From Biformimicrobium ophioploci (GTDB lineage: Bacteria; Pseudomonadota; Gammaproteobacteria; Pseudomonadales; Cellvibrionaceae): a DNA stretch of 64,000 nt. Below are positions 54,517 to 63,427 of this stretch, piece after piece. The notes beneath the pieces are model-generated. The model was not told the DNA's origin. It worked only from the letters and a program-made list of their open reading frames with translations, and ran no database searches. The number at the start of each line of letters is the position of its first letter. The stretch's first letter is position 1. The position numbers and the translations under genes were made by a program. The stretch is taken from contig NZ_BSYJ01000004.1 of NCBI RefSeq assembly GCF_030270605.1, forward strand, positions 310,001 to 374,000, written 5' to 3'.

Positions 54517-57336
54517 ATGATGCGCTACAAAACATTGGCTGCGGCGATTGCTGCCAGCAACCTCGCGCTTGCGGCACAGACGTTTGCTCAAGCAGAGGAT
54601 GCCGAGACGACGATAACCAACGATGATGGGGCCATGGAGCAGGTCATCGTGACCGCTACCAAGCGGGAAACTGAATTGATGGATACCCCGATTGCGATTT
54701 CTGCATTCACAGAAGAGCACCTGGAAAAGATGGGTATCAAGAATGTAAAAGATTTGAACCACGTGGTGCCCAACCTGAATATCATGGTTGATAACGAGTC
54801 TTCCGCGCCAATCATCACCCTTCGCGGCGTGCGTTCAACCAATACAACCGAGTGGGGCGACCCGGCTGTTGGCGTGCACTATGATGGTATTTACTCGCCT
54901 CGTCCACAGGGTGCCCTCGCATTGATGTTTGATATTGAGCGAGTGGAAGTCCTGCGTGGTCCCCAGGGAACACTTTTCGGCCGAAACTCCACCGTGGGTA
55001 GCATGAACATCATTTCTGCAAAGCCGGATTTCGAAGAGCAGGAAGGCAAGCTGGAGGTGGAAGCGGGCAAGTGGAATGCGCGATCTGTCAAAGGCATGTT
55101 TAATCTGCCGGTAACCGATACATTTGCTGTTCGCGCCGCCTACATGAGCTCCAGCAATGATTCTAGTTTTGATGGGTACTGGGACCCGAACCAGTTCGAC
55201 CCTCGTTACCTGAATCTGGATCCATCAGACCTTGTCCCGGTTGAATCCGCCAGCAGCGATGCGGGCAATAACTGGGATCACACAATGTTTTTCTCCAATG
55301 GCCCCTACCAGGAAATTGAAGCAGATCCGGAAGACTTCTACGGTGCTGGAAAACAGTATGCTTTCCGCCTTTCGGCGGCCTGGGATATCAATGAAAATAT
55401 GCGCTGGAATGGTGGTGTCGAGCGCTTCCGCGACAAGGGCAAGGGATGGATTTCCGGGCGCGACTGTGAGCGTATCGAAGACAGGCCGGTAGTTTATGAA
55501 TCCTGGGGTGCGCGGATGGATGGCACCGGCTCCTGTACCGATCTCTGGGGGACGGAGGACAACTTTACGGCTTACGTAAACGTCCCGGGCGATACCGATA
55601 TGACCCTGGATAGCTATCGCTCCCGTTTTGAATGGGATGTTACCGAGGGCCTGCAATTAAGCTATGTATCCGGCTTCCAGAGCCAGGAGCGCAGTGGGCA
55701 GATTGACCTGGATCAGGGCCTTTACTATTACGACCAGATGCTGAAATGGGCTGATACCCAGTACGATTCCTGGTCGCATGAAATCATGCTGGCCTCGACC
55801 GGTGATAGCAAGCTTCAGTGGCAGGCGGGCTATTTCAACTTCAAAGAAGACAACGACATGAACGGGCACTGGCAGTCCCAGCAATATGGTGCAGCCATCT
55901 GGCGCCAGCCCGAGCGTATTATCAAATCCGAGGCCATCTTCGCACAGGGTACCTATGAACTAACCGAAGATTTGTACCTGACTCTGGGGGCGCGCCGTAC
56001 CTGGGATTCCAAGGAAGATATCGGTGGCCGCAACTACGGCTGCTGGGGTTCATGTTTTATGGCCCAGTACGGGTTTGATCCGGAAACCGGGCCGGGCAGT
56101 ATCTGGGATGTTGTGCGCTGGGACCTGATTGATTGGGGCTTGCCGGCGTCTGAGCAGTCGCAGGAGTTCAAGGATGCGAAGCAGGCGCTGATGGATGCTT
56201 ACCAGGCCGCGGGCGCAGATTATTTCGATACCATCCGCGATAGCTATGCGGTTGATACCGAGAATGATGTATTCGAAAAGTGGGCTGCGACCACCTGGCG
56301 GGTAGGGCTCGATTACGATATCAGCGATGACACCATGGTGTATGGCTATGTTGCCAATGGCTATAAGGGCGGCGGTATCGGTGATGTCCTGTTTATGGAG
56401 TCAACGATCACCCCGGAAAACCCGACAGGGGACCGGTTCGATACCAGTTATGACCCGGAGACAGTCACGACCTACGAGATGGGTATCAAGACGCGCCTGT
56501 TTGATGACCGCCTGAACCTGCGCGCCAACCTGTTCTTCAGCGATTACGAAGGCCAGCAGCAGACAGCCTGGACTAACTACGATGCAGTCTTGCGTGATGT
56601 TGTGGACGCCCAGACGCAGACGGTTATCCAGGAACTGCAGCCTGTCGGTACCTTCCTGACCCGAAATCTCGATGATTCCACTATTAAAGGTATTGAGCTG
56701 GAAGCCGAATTCGCTCCCTGGGATGGCGGTTTTATCGGTGGTTACCTGACCATGCTGGACACAGAAATCAGTTCTGATTACTGGAAGAAGTGGGGCTCCG
56801 AGCCTGCCCAGGTATTCGCGAACTTTGAAGATTCCACACCAGATGTCGGTGTGGACCCGGATGAATTTTTTGCGGAGAGACCCTGGTATCGCAACATGAA
56901 GGGTAATGACCTTCCTTATGCGCCGAAGTACTCACTGGCGGTGAATATGAGCCATACGTTTACCCTGGGTAATGGCGATACTATTTCCCCCTGGATTAAT
57001 TTCAGCTGGACAGATGAGTCCTACACAGACATGGATAACCGTGACACCTGGGATATTGCCCAGGAAGACCTGCGTGTCTATGAGGGATTTGATGCAGACG
57101 GAAATCCGCTCAGCTATACCGCCAATCCGGACTTTTATACGGATACCCGTGATGCCTACTACATAGTCAATGCAAGCTTGCGCTATGAATCTGCTAACAA
57201 GGCATGGTTTGCGGAAGGTTATGTCCACAACCTTACGGACGAGGACGTTAACTGGTCACTGTGGTATGCAGGAAATACGCCGATGGCAAACAAAGCGCGA
57301 AAGAGCTGGAGCGTGAAGTTCGGTTATCAATTCTGA
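54517..57336 (+). CDS. TonB-dependent receptor, glucan locus copy 2
   Basis: A 939-residue outer-membrane receptor. The signal peptide is cleaved near QTFAQ. A TonB-box-like EQVIVTATKRE is followed by the plug with VEVLRGPQGTLFGRNSTVG and a barrel ending in FGYQF. It is a paralogue of the receptor at 31520, with insertions in several extracellular loops. It directly follows the LytTR regulator (269-nt gap) and is closed by a strong terminator. The likely substrate is an oligosaccharide from the glucan degraded by the locus. Differences in loop regions may mean a different chain length or linkage. Confidence 0.93.
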   Translation: MMRYKTLAAAIAASNLALAAQTFAQAEDAETTITNDDGAMEQVIVTATKRETELMDTPIAISAFTEEHLEKMGIKNVKDLNHVVPNLNIMVDNESSAPIITLRGVRSTNTTEWGDPAVGVHYDGIYSPRPQGALALMFDIERVEVLRGPQGTLFGRNSTVGSMNIISAKPDFEEQEGKLEVEAGKWNARSVKGMFNLPVTDTFAVRAAYMSSSNDSSFDGYWDPNQFDPRYLNLDPSDLVPVESASSDAGNNWDHTMFFSNGPYQEIEADPEDFYGAGKQYAFRLSAAWDINENMRWNGGVERFRDKGKGWISGRDCERIEDRPVVYESWGARMDGTGSCTDLWGTEDNFTAYVNVPGDTDMTLDSYRSRFEWDVTEGLQLSYVSGFQSQERSGQIDLDQGLYYYDQMLKWADTQYDSWSHEIMLASTGDSKLQWQAGYFNFKEDNDMNGHWQSQQYGAAIWRQPERIIKSEAIFAQGTYELTEDLYLTLGARRTWDSKEDIGGRNYGCWGSCFMAQYGFDPETGPGSIWDVVRWDLIDWGLPASEQSQEFKDAKQALMDAYQAAGADYFDTIRDSYAVDTENDVFEKWAATTWRVGLDYDISDDTMVYGYVANGYKGGGIGDVLFMESTITPENPTGDRFDTSYDPETVTTYEMGIKTRLFDDRLNLRANLFFSDYEGQQQTAWTNYDAVLRDVVDAQTQTVIQELQPVGTFLTRNLDDSTIKGIELEAEFAPWDGGFIGGYLTMLDTEISSDYWKKWGSEPAQVFANFEDSTPDVGVDPDEFFAERPWYRNMKGNDLPYAPKYSLAVNMSHTFTLGNGDTISPWINFSWTDESYTDMDNRDTWDIAQEDLRVYEGFDADGNPLSYTANPDFYTDTRDAYYIVNASLRYESANKAWFAEGYVHNLTDEDVNWSLWYAGNTPMANKARKSWSVKFGYQF

Positions 57337-57356
57337 TTTTTGAACTAGCCTGAATC

Positions 57357-57389
57357 AAAAAAATCCCCGCTTTTAGCGGGGATTTTTTT
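57357..57389. terminator. Strong terminator after TonB receptor copy 2
   Basis: ATCCCCGC-TTTTA-GCGGGGAT with an A run before and seven T residues after it; it could act on both strands. Confidence 0.93.
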
Positions 57390-57472
57390 ATTCGGACCAT
57401 CAAGTATCACCTTGGTAAGGTGAATAGCTTTCATGCTTGATGAGGCTCATGGGCCGGGATTAAAGTAACCTA

Positions 57473-58243
57473 TTAAAAGCTGTAAACCAGTGATGTCGTA
57501 TAACTGTGATCCGCCTTCTCCAGGTCTTCAACCGGGTCGCTGTCAAACAGGCTTTCTACACCGACTTCCAGCGAAAGGCTGTCGTTGATCATCGTCTTCA
57601 GTGCAAAGCTGTTGGCAATGTAATGGTCGGATGGCTGGCTCAGGCGCGGCTGGTAGTAAATTGTATTGGACAGCTGCGCGTTTGCGCCGAGCCTGACCTT
57701 GTAGACACCATAGAATGATGCACGGGCATAATCTTCGCTGACATCCCCGGCCGCAAGGTCGAATTTTTCCTCTGTAAAGTAGGCGCTGGCTCCAAAGGCA
57801 ATCAGTTGCGAATCGGATTTCTTCAGCGTCCAGCGTGCGCCGGTGCCGACCAGCGCCCGGGAGGCGAGCAGGCGGAATTCGTCCGACTGGTGCTGCACAT
57901 AGGTTTCCCAGGCGAACTTTTCCGAAAGGTGGGCGATATAGCGTGTGTGCAGAAAGCTGTTGTTGGCATCGCGCACATCGTTACTTTTTGCATACTCTCT
58001 TTTGGCTATGGCCAGCCATTCCCGTTCCGGTGTGCCGTAGCGGATATAGGCTCCGCCGCGGGTAGATTCCTTGTCGGAATTGCCGGATTTGCCAGAGAGG
58101 GAAAACTTCAGGTTGCCGCTGAGTCCGTCCGCCGCATTCAGGTCACGCTCCGACTCGATGTTGGTAACGGCCAGCGTATTGGCACTGGCGCATAGCGTGA
58201 AAACAGCCGCTGCGAGAGAGGAGGTTAGTCTAATTGACGTCAT
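57473..58243 (-). CDS. DUF481-family outer-membrane protein
   Basis: A 256-residue protein with a signal peptide (MTSIRLTSSLAAAVFTLCASANTLA). The remainder is alternating beta-strands ending in SLVYSF, typical of the YdiY/DUF481 family of small outer-membrane barrels. The ORF stays open far upstream, but the ATG at 58243 begins a normal signal peptide and the upstream part is not protein-like. The function of DUF481 proteins is not known in general; salt-induced expression has been reported for some. It is divergent from the retropepsin gene at 58502. Confidence 0.82.
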   Translation of the reverse strand: MTSIRLTSSLAAAVFTLCASANTLAVTNIESERDLNAADGLSGNLKFSLSGKSGNSDKESTRGGAYIRYGTPEREWLAIAKREYAKSNDVRDANNSFLHTRYIAHLSEKFAWETYVQHQSDEFRLLASRALVGTGARWTLKKSDSQLIAFGASAYFTEEKFDLAAGDVSEDYARASFYGVYKVRLGANAQLSNTIYYQPRLSQPSDHYIANSFALKTMINDSLSLEVGVESLFDSDPVEDLEKADHSYTTSLVYSF

Positions 58244-58501
58244 TTGGTACCGCGTGTTCCTGGGGGAATTTCTGTGATCCAGATGAATGATTCTATGCCA
58301 TCTGAAAATTGAAATACATGGGTTGAAAAATATACAGTAGAGGCTGGTGGTACTGGGAAGCTTGTAACTTCCGCACGACTGCGCTTCTGTAAATTCTTGC
58401 CACATCCCATTGATAGGGGGCACACTTGAGGGATAAACATAGCGGGTAGTGGGGCAGGTCCCTCGATCCCACCTTGACCAACAGTGTTCAAGCATATCGT
58501 G

Positions 58502-58942
58502 ATGAAAGAAAGCGAGAAATTGATCGTCGGCGCGCTGGAGTGCTGTGATCTCCCTGATCTGGACCTCTTCAATGTGCAAATGCGAGTAGATACCGGTGCG
58601 GCCACATCGTCTCTGCATGTAGACAACATTGAGGAATTTGAAAAAGACGGCAAGCGCTGGGTTAACTTCGATATTCATCCCGACGTCCATAATGTGGATA
58701 CCGCCGTCAATAAAACGCTGCTTTTGAAGGGTAAGAAAGTCGTAAAAAGCTCTTCAGCCGACAAGGAAAAGCGTTTTGTCATTAAGACCGCCATTCGCCT
58801 GGGTGGGCAAAGCTGGCCAATCAAGCTGACCCTGACGGATCGCTCTTCCATGAAAAACCTCATGTTGCTTGGCAGGGAAGCAATGGAGGGGCATATCCTG
58901 GTGGACCCGGGTCAGGAGTTCCTGGTGTCGGAAGAAGACTGA
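58502..58942 (+). CDS. RimB-like retropepsin (putative ATP-dependent zinc protease family)
   Basis: A 146-residue protein of the family annotated as putative ATP-dependent zinc protease (PF05618), in fact a retropepsin-like aspartic protease fold. The active-site triplet is DTGA at 30-33, and LGREAMEGHILVDP near the end is also typical. The ATG at 58502 is chosen; GTG codons at 58484 and 58499 are alternatives. The rimK-like gene lies 91 nt downstream on the same strand. In Pseudomonas, RimB of the rim operon is a member of this family and acts with RimK, so a role with the ligase is likely. Confidence 0.85.
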   Translation: MKESEKLIVGALECCDLPDLDLFNVQMRVDTGAATSSLHVDNIEEFEKDGKRWVNFDIHPDVHNVDTAVNKTLLLKGKKVVKSSSADKEKRFVIKTAIRLGGQSWPIKLTLTDRSSMKNLMLLGREAMEGHILVDPGQEFLVSEED

Positions 58943-59033
58943 GGAGTGCCGACTGGCTGGTTATTTTAGGTTTGGGTTTTCAGCAATTTGAGACTCGCGT
59001 TTTACGCGCTGGAAGAATTCAGGTAGGAATGGA

Positions 59034-60254
59034 ATGAAATTAGCAATATTGTCATGTGGCCCAAAGGCCTACAGCACGCAGCGGCTCAAAGATGCCGCCC
59101 TGCAGCGTGGCCACAAAGTCAAGATTCTGAATACGCTGAAGTTCGCGATAGACCTCCAGCGAGGGGTCCCGGACCTGCACTACCGGCAAAAAGTCCTGAG
59201 CGATTATGATGCCGTGCTTCCACGGATTGGTGCATCGATTACTTACTATGGTACGGCTGTGGTGCGACAGTTCCAGGAAATGGATGTGTTCTGCGCGAAT
59301 ACCGCGCACGGCATCAATAATTCTCGCGATAAATTACGTAGCCTGCAGCTTTTGAGCAGGCATCATATCGGTATCCCGAGGACCGCTTTTGTAAGGGACA
59401 AAAAAGACGTGCTGCCGGCGATCGAGCGTGTTGGCGGTGCCCCGGTCATTATCAAATTGATCGAAGGTACACAGGGTATCGGCGTTTTGCTTGCTGATAC
59501 GGTAAAGGGTGCCGAATCGATCATCGAGCTGCTGCAAAGCCAGAAACAGAACGTACTGATTCAGAAGTTCGTAGCGGAAAGCAAGGGCAGGGACATCCGG
59601 GCGATCGTGGTTGGCAATCGTGTCGTGGCAGCGATGCGGCGCGTCGCACAGGGGCAGGAATTCAGGAGTAATGTGCACCGCGGTGGCATCGCCGAGGCCG
59701 TTGAGCTGTCGGAGGAATATAAGGAAACAGCGGTAAGGGCTGCGCAAATCATGGGCCTGCAGGTCGCAGGCGTTGATATGCTAGAAAGTAATACCGGGCC
59801 GCAAGTTATGGAAATAAACTCATCGCCCGGTCTGGAAGGCATCGAGTCTTGTACCGGCCTGGATGTCGCAGGTGCAATTATCGAATACATTGCGGCGCAG
59901 GTGGACTTTCCCGAGATCGACGTGAGGCAGCGTCTCACCGTCAGCAAGGGGTATGGTGTCGGCGAAATTTATATCCCTGAAGGTTCAAACTTTGTTGGCA
60001 AGACCATTCTGGAAACTCAGCTGCAGGAACAGGATATCAACGTGCTGACGCTCTATCGCGGGTCAAAGGTAATTCCAAATCCAAAGAAGGGGCGTGTTCT
60101 GGAGGCCGAGGACAAGCTGCTTTGTTTCGGGAAAATGGAATCCATGCGGGGCATGATCCCTGCCAAAACCCGCAGGCGCAGGAGTCCGGCTATTATGGAG
60201 CTGCCGGAGGATTTACCAGAAGGTAACCATCCGGACGAAGAAGCCCAGGGCTAA
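59034..60254 (+). CDS. rimK: RimK-type ATP-grasp glutamate ligase with C-terminal RCK_C domain
   Basis: A 406-residue protein. Residues 1-290 are a standard RimK ATP-grasp ligase, with the lid and ATP motifs KLIEGTQGIGVLLAD (about 141-155) and metal-binding EINSSPGLEGIE (260-271). The usual enzyme, which adds glutamate to the C-terminus of ribosomal protein S6, has about 300 residues. Here residues 307-375 form an RCK_C (TrkA_C) domain: IYIPEGSNFVGKTI, YRGSKVIPNPK, VLEAEDKLLCFGK. A basic and acidic tail follows. RCK_C domains bind small ligands such as cyclic dinucleotides, so this may be a built-in regulatory domain. The ribosome site AGGAATGG precedes the ATG. The end overlaps the convergent SDR by 4 nt. 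Confidence 0.88.
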   Translation: MKLAILSCGPKAYSTQRLKDAALQRGHKVKILNTLKFAIDLQRGVPDLHYRQKVLSDYDAVLPRIGASITYYGTAVVRQFQEMDVFCANTAHGINNSRDKLRSLQLLSRHHIGIPRTAFVRDKKDVLPAIERVGGAPVIIKLIEGTQGIGVLLADTVKGAESIIELLQSQKQNVLIQKFVAESKGRDIRAIVVGNRVVAAMRRVAQGQEFRSNVHRGGIAEAVELSEEYKETAVRAAQIMGLQVAGVDMLESNTGPQVMEINSSPGLEGIESCTGLDVAGAIIEYIAAQVDFPEIDVRQRLTVSKGYGVGEIYIPEGSNFVGKTILETQLQEQDINVLTLYRGSKVIPNPKKGRVLEAEDKLLCFGKMESMRGMIPAKTRRRRSPAIMELPEDLPEGNHPDEEAQG

Positions 60255-61060
60255 GCCAGCTGGCTTGCGGTTGTTTCGATGGCCGTCATTACCTCGGCGC
60301 AAAGTTTCCTGTCCTTTGCGCTGGGGTGCGGTTCGGCAAAGCGGCCGCTGTCGTTATCAAAGTATTTCCCAGAGGCGCTGGCGAACTCTTCTGAAAGTGC
60401 CGCCTTCAGCAGGATGTCGACCCCGATATTGATATCCTTGCCCGCCACTTCAAAACCTTCCTTGACCATCTTGCTGGCCAGCAATGAGCCCGGGTTTACC
60501 GCGATTATGGCGGGGCCATTGTCGCCCAGTTGCTGCGCAAGTTCACGCGACCAGATGGTGAGCGCCAGTTTGCTCTGTGCGTAGGCACTGAAGTCGTCAG
60601 CAATGTGATTTTTGCCGGCCAGTGCCTGTGGATCAACCGATGCCTGTGCCGCTGACGACAGGTTGATCACGCGCGCATCCGCGTTCAGCAGCGGCATCAG
60701 TTTTTTGGTCAGCAGCCAGGGCGCAATGGTGTTGACCATAAAGCGCACATCGAGGCCATTTTCCCCGATTGGTTGCGCGGTCTTGAACACCCCGGCGTTA
60801 TTGATCAGCACATCGAGGCTTGAATGCCTGTTCGCAATCGTTTCTGCCAGTGCAGTAACGTCGTGGGCACGGGAAAGGTCAGCCTTGTAGGTTTCTACCG
60901 GGCCGCCACTGGATATAGTCGACAGGGCTTCTTCGGCAGCGGCGAGTTTGGCCGCGCTGCGGCCGTGCACCAGGACCCGGTGCCCCGCGGCCACTAGCGC
61001 GCGGGCTGTCGCCAGGCCGATGCCATCGGTGGCGCCGGTGATCAGGATGGTTTTGTGCAC
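60251..61060 (-). CDS. SDR-family oxidoreductase
   Basis: A 269-residue short-chain dehydrogenase resembling the retinol-dehydrogenase/WW-oxidoreductase-like group. It has cofactor motif TGATDGIG (8-15), NNAG, and catalytic Ser (LSSAAQ) with YAQSK. Its role is unknown. It converges with rimK with a 4-nt overlap of stops and is not obviously in an operon with the autotransporter upstream, because a terminator at 61112-61139 separates them. Confidence 0.88.
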   Translation of the reverse strand: MHKTILITGATDGIGLATARALVAAGHRVLVHGRSAAKLAAAEEALSTISSGGPVETYKADLSRAHDVTALAETIANRHSSLDVLINNAGVFKTAQPIGENGLDVRFMVNTIAPWLLTKKLMPLLNADARVINLSSAAQASVDPQALAGKNHIADDFSAYAQSKLALTIWSRELAQQLGDNGPAIIAVNPGSLLASKMVKEGFEVAGKDINIGVDILLKAALSEEFASASGKYFDNDSGRFAEPHPSAKDRKLCAEVMTAIETTASQLA

Positions 61061-61111
61061 GTATTGCCTCTTGTCTTGAATCGCCTTGGCATTGTTTATC
61101 GTAGAACGGAA

Positions 61112-61139
61112 ATAAAAAAGGGCACTTTTCAGTGCCCTT
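61112..61139 (-). terminator. Rho-independent terminator of the autotransporter gene
   Basis: On the minus strand AAGGGCACT-GAAA-AGTGCCCTT is followed by a T run, 19 nt past the stop. Confidence 0.92.
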
Positions 61140-61157
61140 GCGAGTTGCTCAGTTTTC

Positions 61158-63161
61158 CTAGAACGCGTACTTCAACTGCAGGCTGGCAGTCTCGCTCACC
61201 GGCCGGCGCGCGTAGTTGCCGCTCAACTGGAAGTTCTGGGTGATATTCCAGTTCACCCCTAGCAGGGCGCCGACGCCGCCTTCGAACAGGCCGGTATCGA
61301 CACTGTCGTAGCCGCGCATGGCGTTCATGTTGCCCGCCATGGACTTGATGCCCACTTCCACCTCATCGCTGTCGGTACCTTCGCTGTCCTCATACCAGAG
61401 TTCGCCATAGGCACTGAGGCTGCTCCACTGCTTTGCCGCGAAGGCGCCGGCACGGAAGTTGGTGAGGCTGCGCTCCTGCTTGCCGAAGTGCATGCCGAAC
61501 GGATCGAGCATGCTGCCATTGCTGTCCATGTAGGTCAGTTCGGTAATGGCGTCCTCGGTGTAACCGTCCACATCCACGACCGTGCGGGAGATGCTGAGCA
61601 GTGGCCCGGCGTTGACGGTGTCGAACAGCACATCGGCGCCCACGGTCAGGGCATAGGCGCGGGACTCGCCCGCGGTCTCGCCGCCGATCTCGTTCTGGTA
61701 GCTGCCGAGGGAAAGCTTGCGCTTGACGCTGTCGTAGTCGGTTTCGGTCTGGGTCATGCTGGCTTCGAAGAAGGCCTTGCCGGCATAGAAGCGGCTGAAC
61801 AGGCTGACGCTGCTGGAGTCCGAATCCATCATGCTGCGGTTGTCTTCGTAGTCCACGCCGCCGTTACTGACAGCGAGGCCGATTTCCAGCTGGTCGTTGA
61901 CCGGCAGGCTGCCGCCAATGAAGTTGCCGTCGAACTCGCCGCTGCCACTACCGTTGAAGGCCAGCTGGTAATCCACATCACCAAAGGCGTTGGCGGCGAA
62001 CAGGCTACGCTCGCGCGCGCCGTAGCGGGAGGCGGCGAGGTTGTTGCTGAGCTTGTTGTCGTGGGTGATGCTGGCACGCAGGCCGATTTCCGGCAGTGCG
62101 CCGGCGGTAAAGGATGCGGTGATCACGCCGGCGTAGTAATCCGCGAGCATGGCCTGTGCGGCGACGGTCGGGTGGATACCATCGGCGGAAATCAGCTTGC
62201 TCGGGTCGTCCATCGGCATGCCGGCACCGTACTGGGAGTTGTTGCAGGCGCCGCTGTAGCAGCTCTGTGACTGGTCCAGCGGAATACCGGCGCCCGGTAC
62301 CTGCAGGTCTGTGGCAAAGCCGAACAGGCCGGGGTTCTGTGCGGCAATCTGGGTAATGCCGCGCATATCCATCAGCAGGACGCCGTCGATGTCCTTGGCC
62401 AGGCTTATCAGGTTGTTGTTGTAGGTTTCTGCGGCCACGTTGGCCAGGTCAATCGCGTCCTGGCCGCCGGCTGCGGCTGCCGGGCTGCTGCCCACCAGCG
62501 GTACCGTAGACAGCACTACGTATTTGGCGCCGGCGTCAGACAGGGCGCCGGCGGCCTGGGACAGCATGGTGGAGGTAGTCAGCATCAGGTTCTGGGTGTC
62601 TGCCAGTACCTGGTTGAATACTGCCGGGAACTGGGTCGGGTCGGTAATGGCGCCCAGCGCTGCAGCGGCGCCCTGTACGGCAGCAAACACGTCATTGCCG
62701 CCGCCGTTGATGTAGTACAGGGCATCGGCATTGATGCTGCCGCCACTCAGTTCGAGGAAGCCCTGGCCACTCAGGTGCGGCTGGCCGCCCGGTAACAGTG
62801 ACGAGTACTGGCTGAAGTAGTCGCTGTCCACACCCGGGTGCAGTGCCATAAAGGCATCGCGGCCAATGATGCTGGTGAGGACGTCCGCCGAGCGGGCGCC
62901 GCCCATGGCCCAGTTGGTGCCGTTTTCGATTAGTGAAGGTGCCAGGGTGTCGAGACCCAGCTGGTTGGCCAGCTGGTTGATGGCGATATCCTCGCGCTGG
63001 CCGCTCTCGGTGGCAACGGACAGGTTGCCGGCATCGGTGAGGCTGTCGCCGAAGGCGTAGATGCCGGAATAGGGGGTATCGTCGCCGGCCAGGCTGCTGC
63101 TGGCATAGGTCGCGCCGGTGGTTGCAAGGGCAATGGCCAGGGCCAGATTGCGGGTGCGCAT
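61158..63161 (-). CDS. GDSL esterase autotransporter (EstA-like)
   Basis: A 667-residue type Va autotransporter. The signal peptide is cleaved near SSLAG. The passenger is a GDSL esterase: FGDSLTDAGN with Ser40, GGGNDVFA, and DGIHPT carrying the catalytic Asp and His. The C-terminal 270 or so residues form the translocator barrel, ending in LQLKYAF. In Pseudomonas, EstA of this architecture stays on the cell surface and hydrolyses glycerol esters. The ATG at 63161 has GGAG 8 nt upstream; the 17 extra upstream residues of the open frame are not signal-like. Confidence 0.92.
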   Translation of the reverse strand: MRTRNLALAIALATTGATYASSSLAGDDTPYSGIYAFGDSLTDAGNLSVATESGQREDIAINQLANQLGLDTLAPSLIENGTNWAMGGARSADVLTSIIGRDAFMALHPGVDSDYFSQYSSLLPGGQPHLSGQGFLELSGGSINADALYYINGGGNDVFAAVQGAAAALGAITDPTQFPAVFNQVLADTQNLMLTTSTMLSQAAGALSDAGAKYVVLSTVPLVGSSPAAAAGGQDAIDLANVAAETYNNNLISLAKDIDGVLLMDMRGITQIAAQNPGLFGFATDLQVPGAGIPLDQSQSCYSGACNNSQYGAGMPMDDPSKLISADGIHPTVAAQAMLADYYAGVITASFTAGALPEIGLRASITHDNKLSNNLAASRYGARERSLFAANAFGDVDYQLAFNGSGSGEFDGNFIGGSLPVNDQLEIGLAVSNGGVDYEDNRSMMDSDSSSVSLFSRFYAGKAFFEASMTQTETDYDSVKRKLSLGSYQNEIGGETAGESRAYALTVGADVLFDTVNAGPLLSISRTVVDVDGYTEDAITELTYMDSNGSMLDPFGMHFGKQERSLTNFRAGAFAAKQWSSLSAYGELWYEDSEGTDSDEVEVGIKSMAGNMNAMRGYDSVDTGLFEGGVGALLGVNWNITQNFQLSGNYARRPVSETASLQLKYAF

Positions 63162-63427
63162 GTTGATGTCTCCGGGTTGTCGGTCGCAACCGCAGACTTG
63201 CGGCAGGACCATATCGTTATTCTTCTTTCGATTCGTCCGATTCGTCTCTCAGTACCGCATTGCGACGATTTTGCGTCGCAAGCCCCATGAATACACTAAT
63301 TCTGCGCGAATTTCACTGTTTGCTGTGTCCATCCCGGGGGGCCGAACCGCTCACGGGATGAACGGCTGGCCCTTGCCCGTGGCGCGCTGTTAGACTCGAG
63401 GGCTTTGCTGGTAAAGGGAAAACAGAT
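63162..63427. other. Divergent intergenic region with a small tandem repeat
   Basis: A 266-nt gap between the autotransporter (-) and the AGCS symporter (+). It contains two adjacent copies of CGATTCGTC at 63229-63246. No other structure is evident. Confidence 0.5.
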
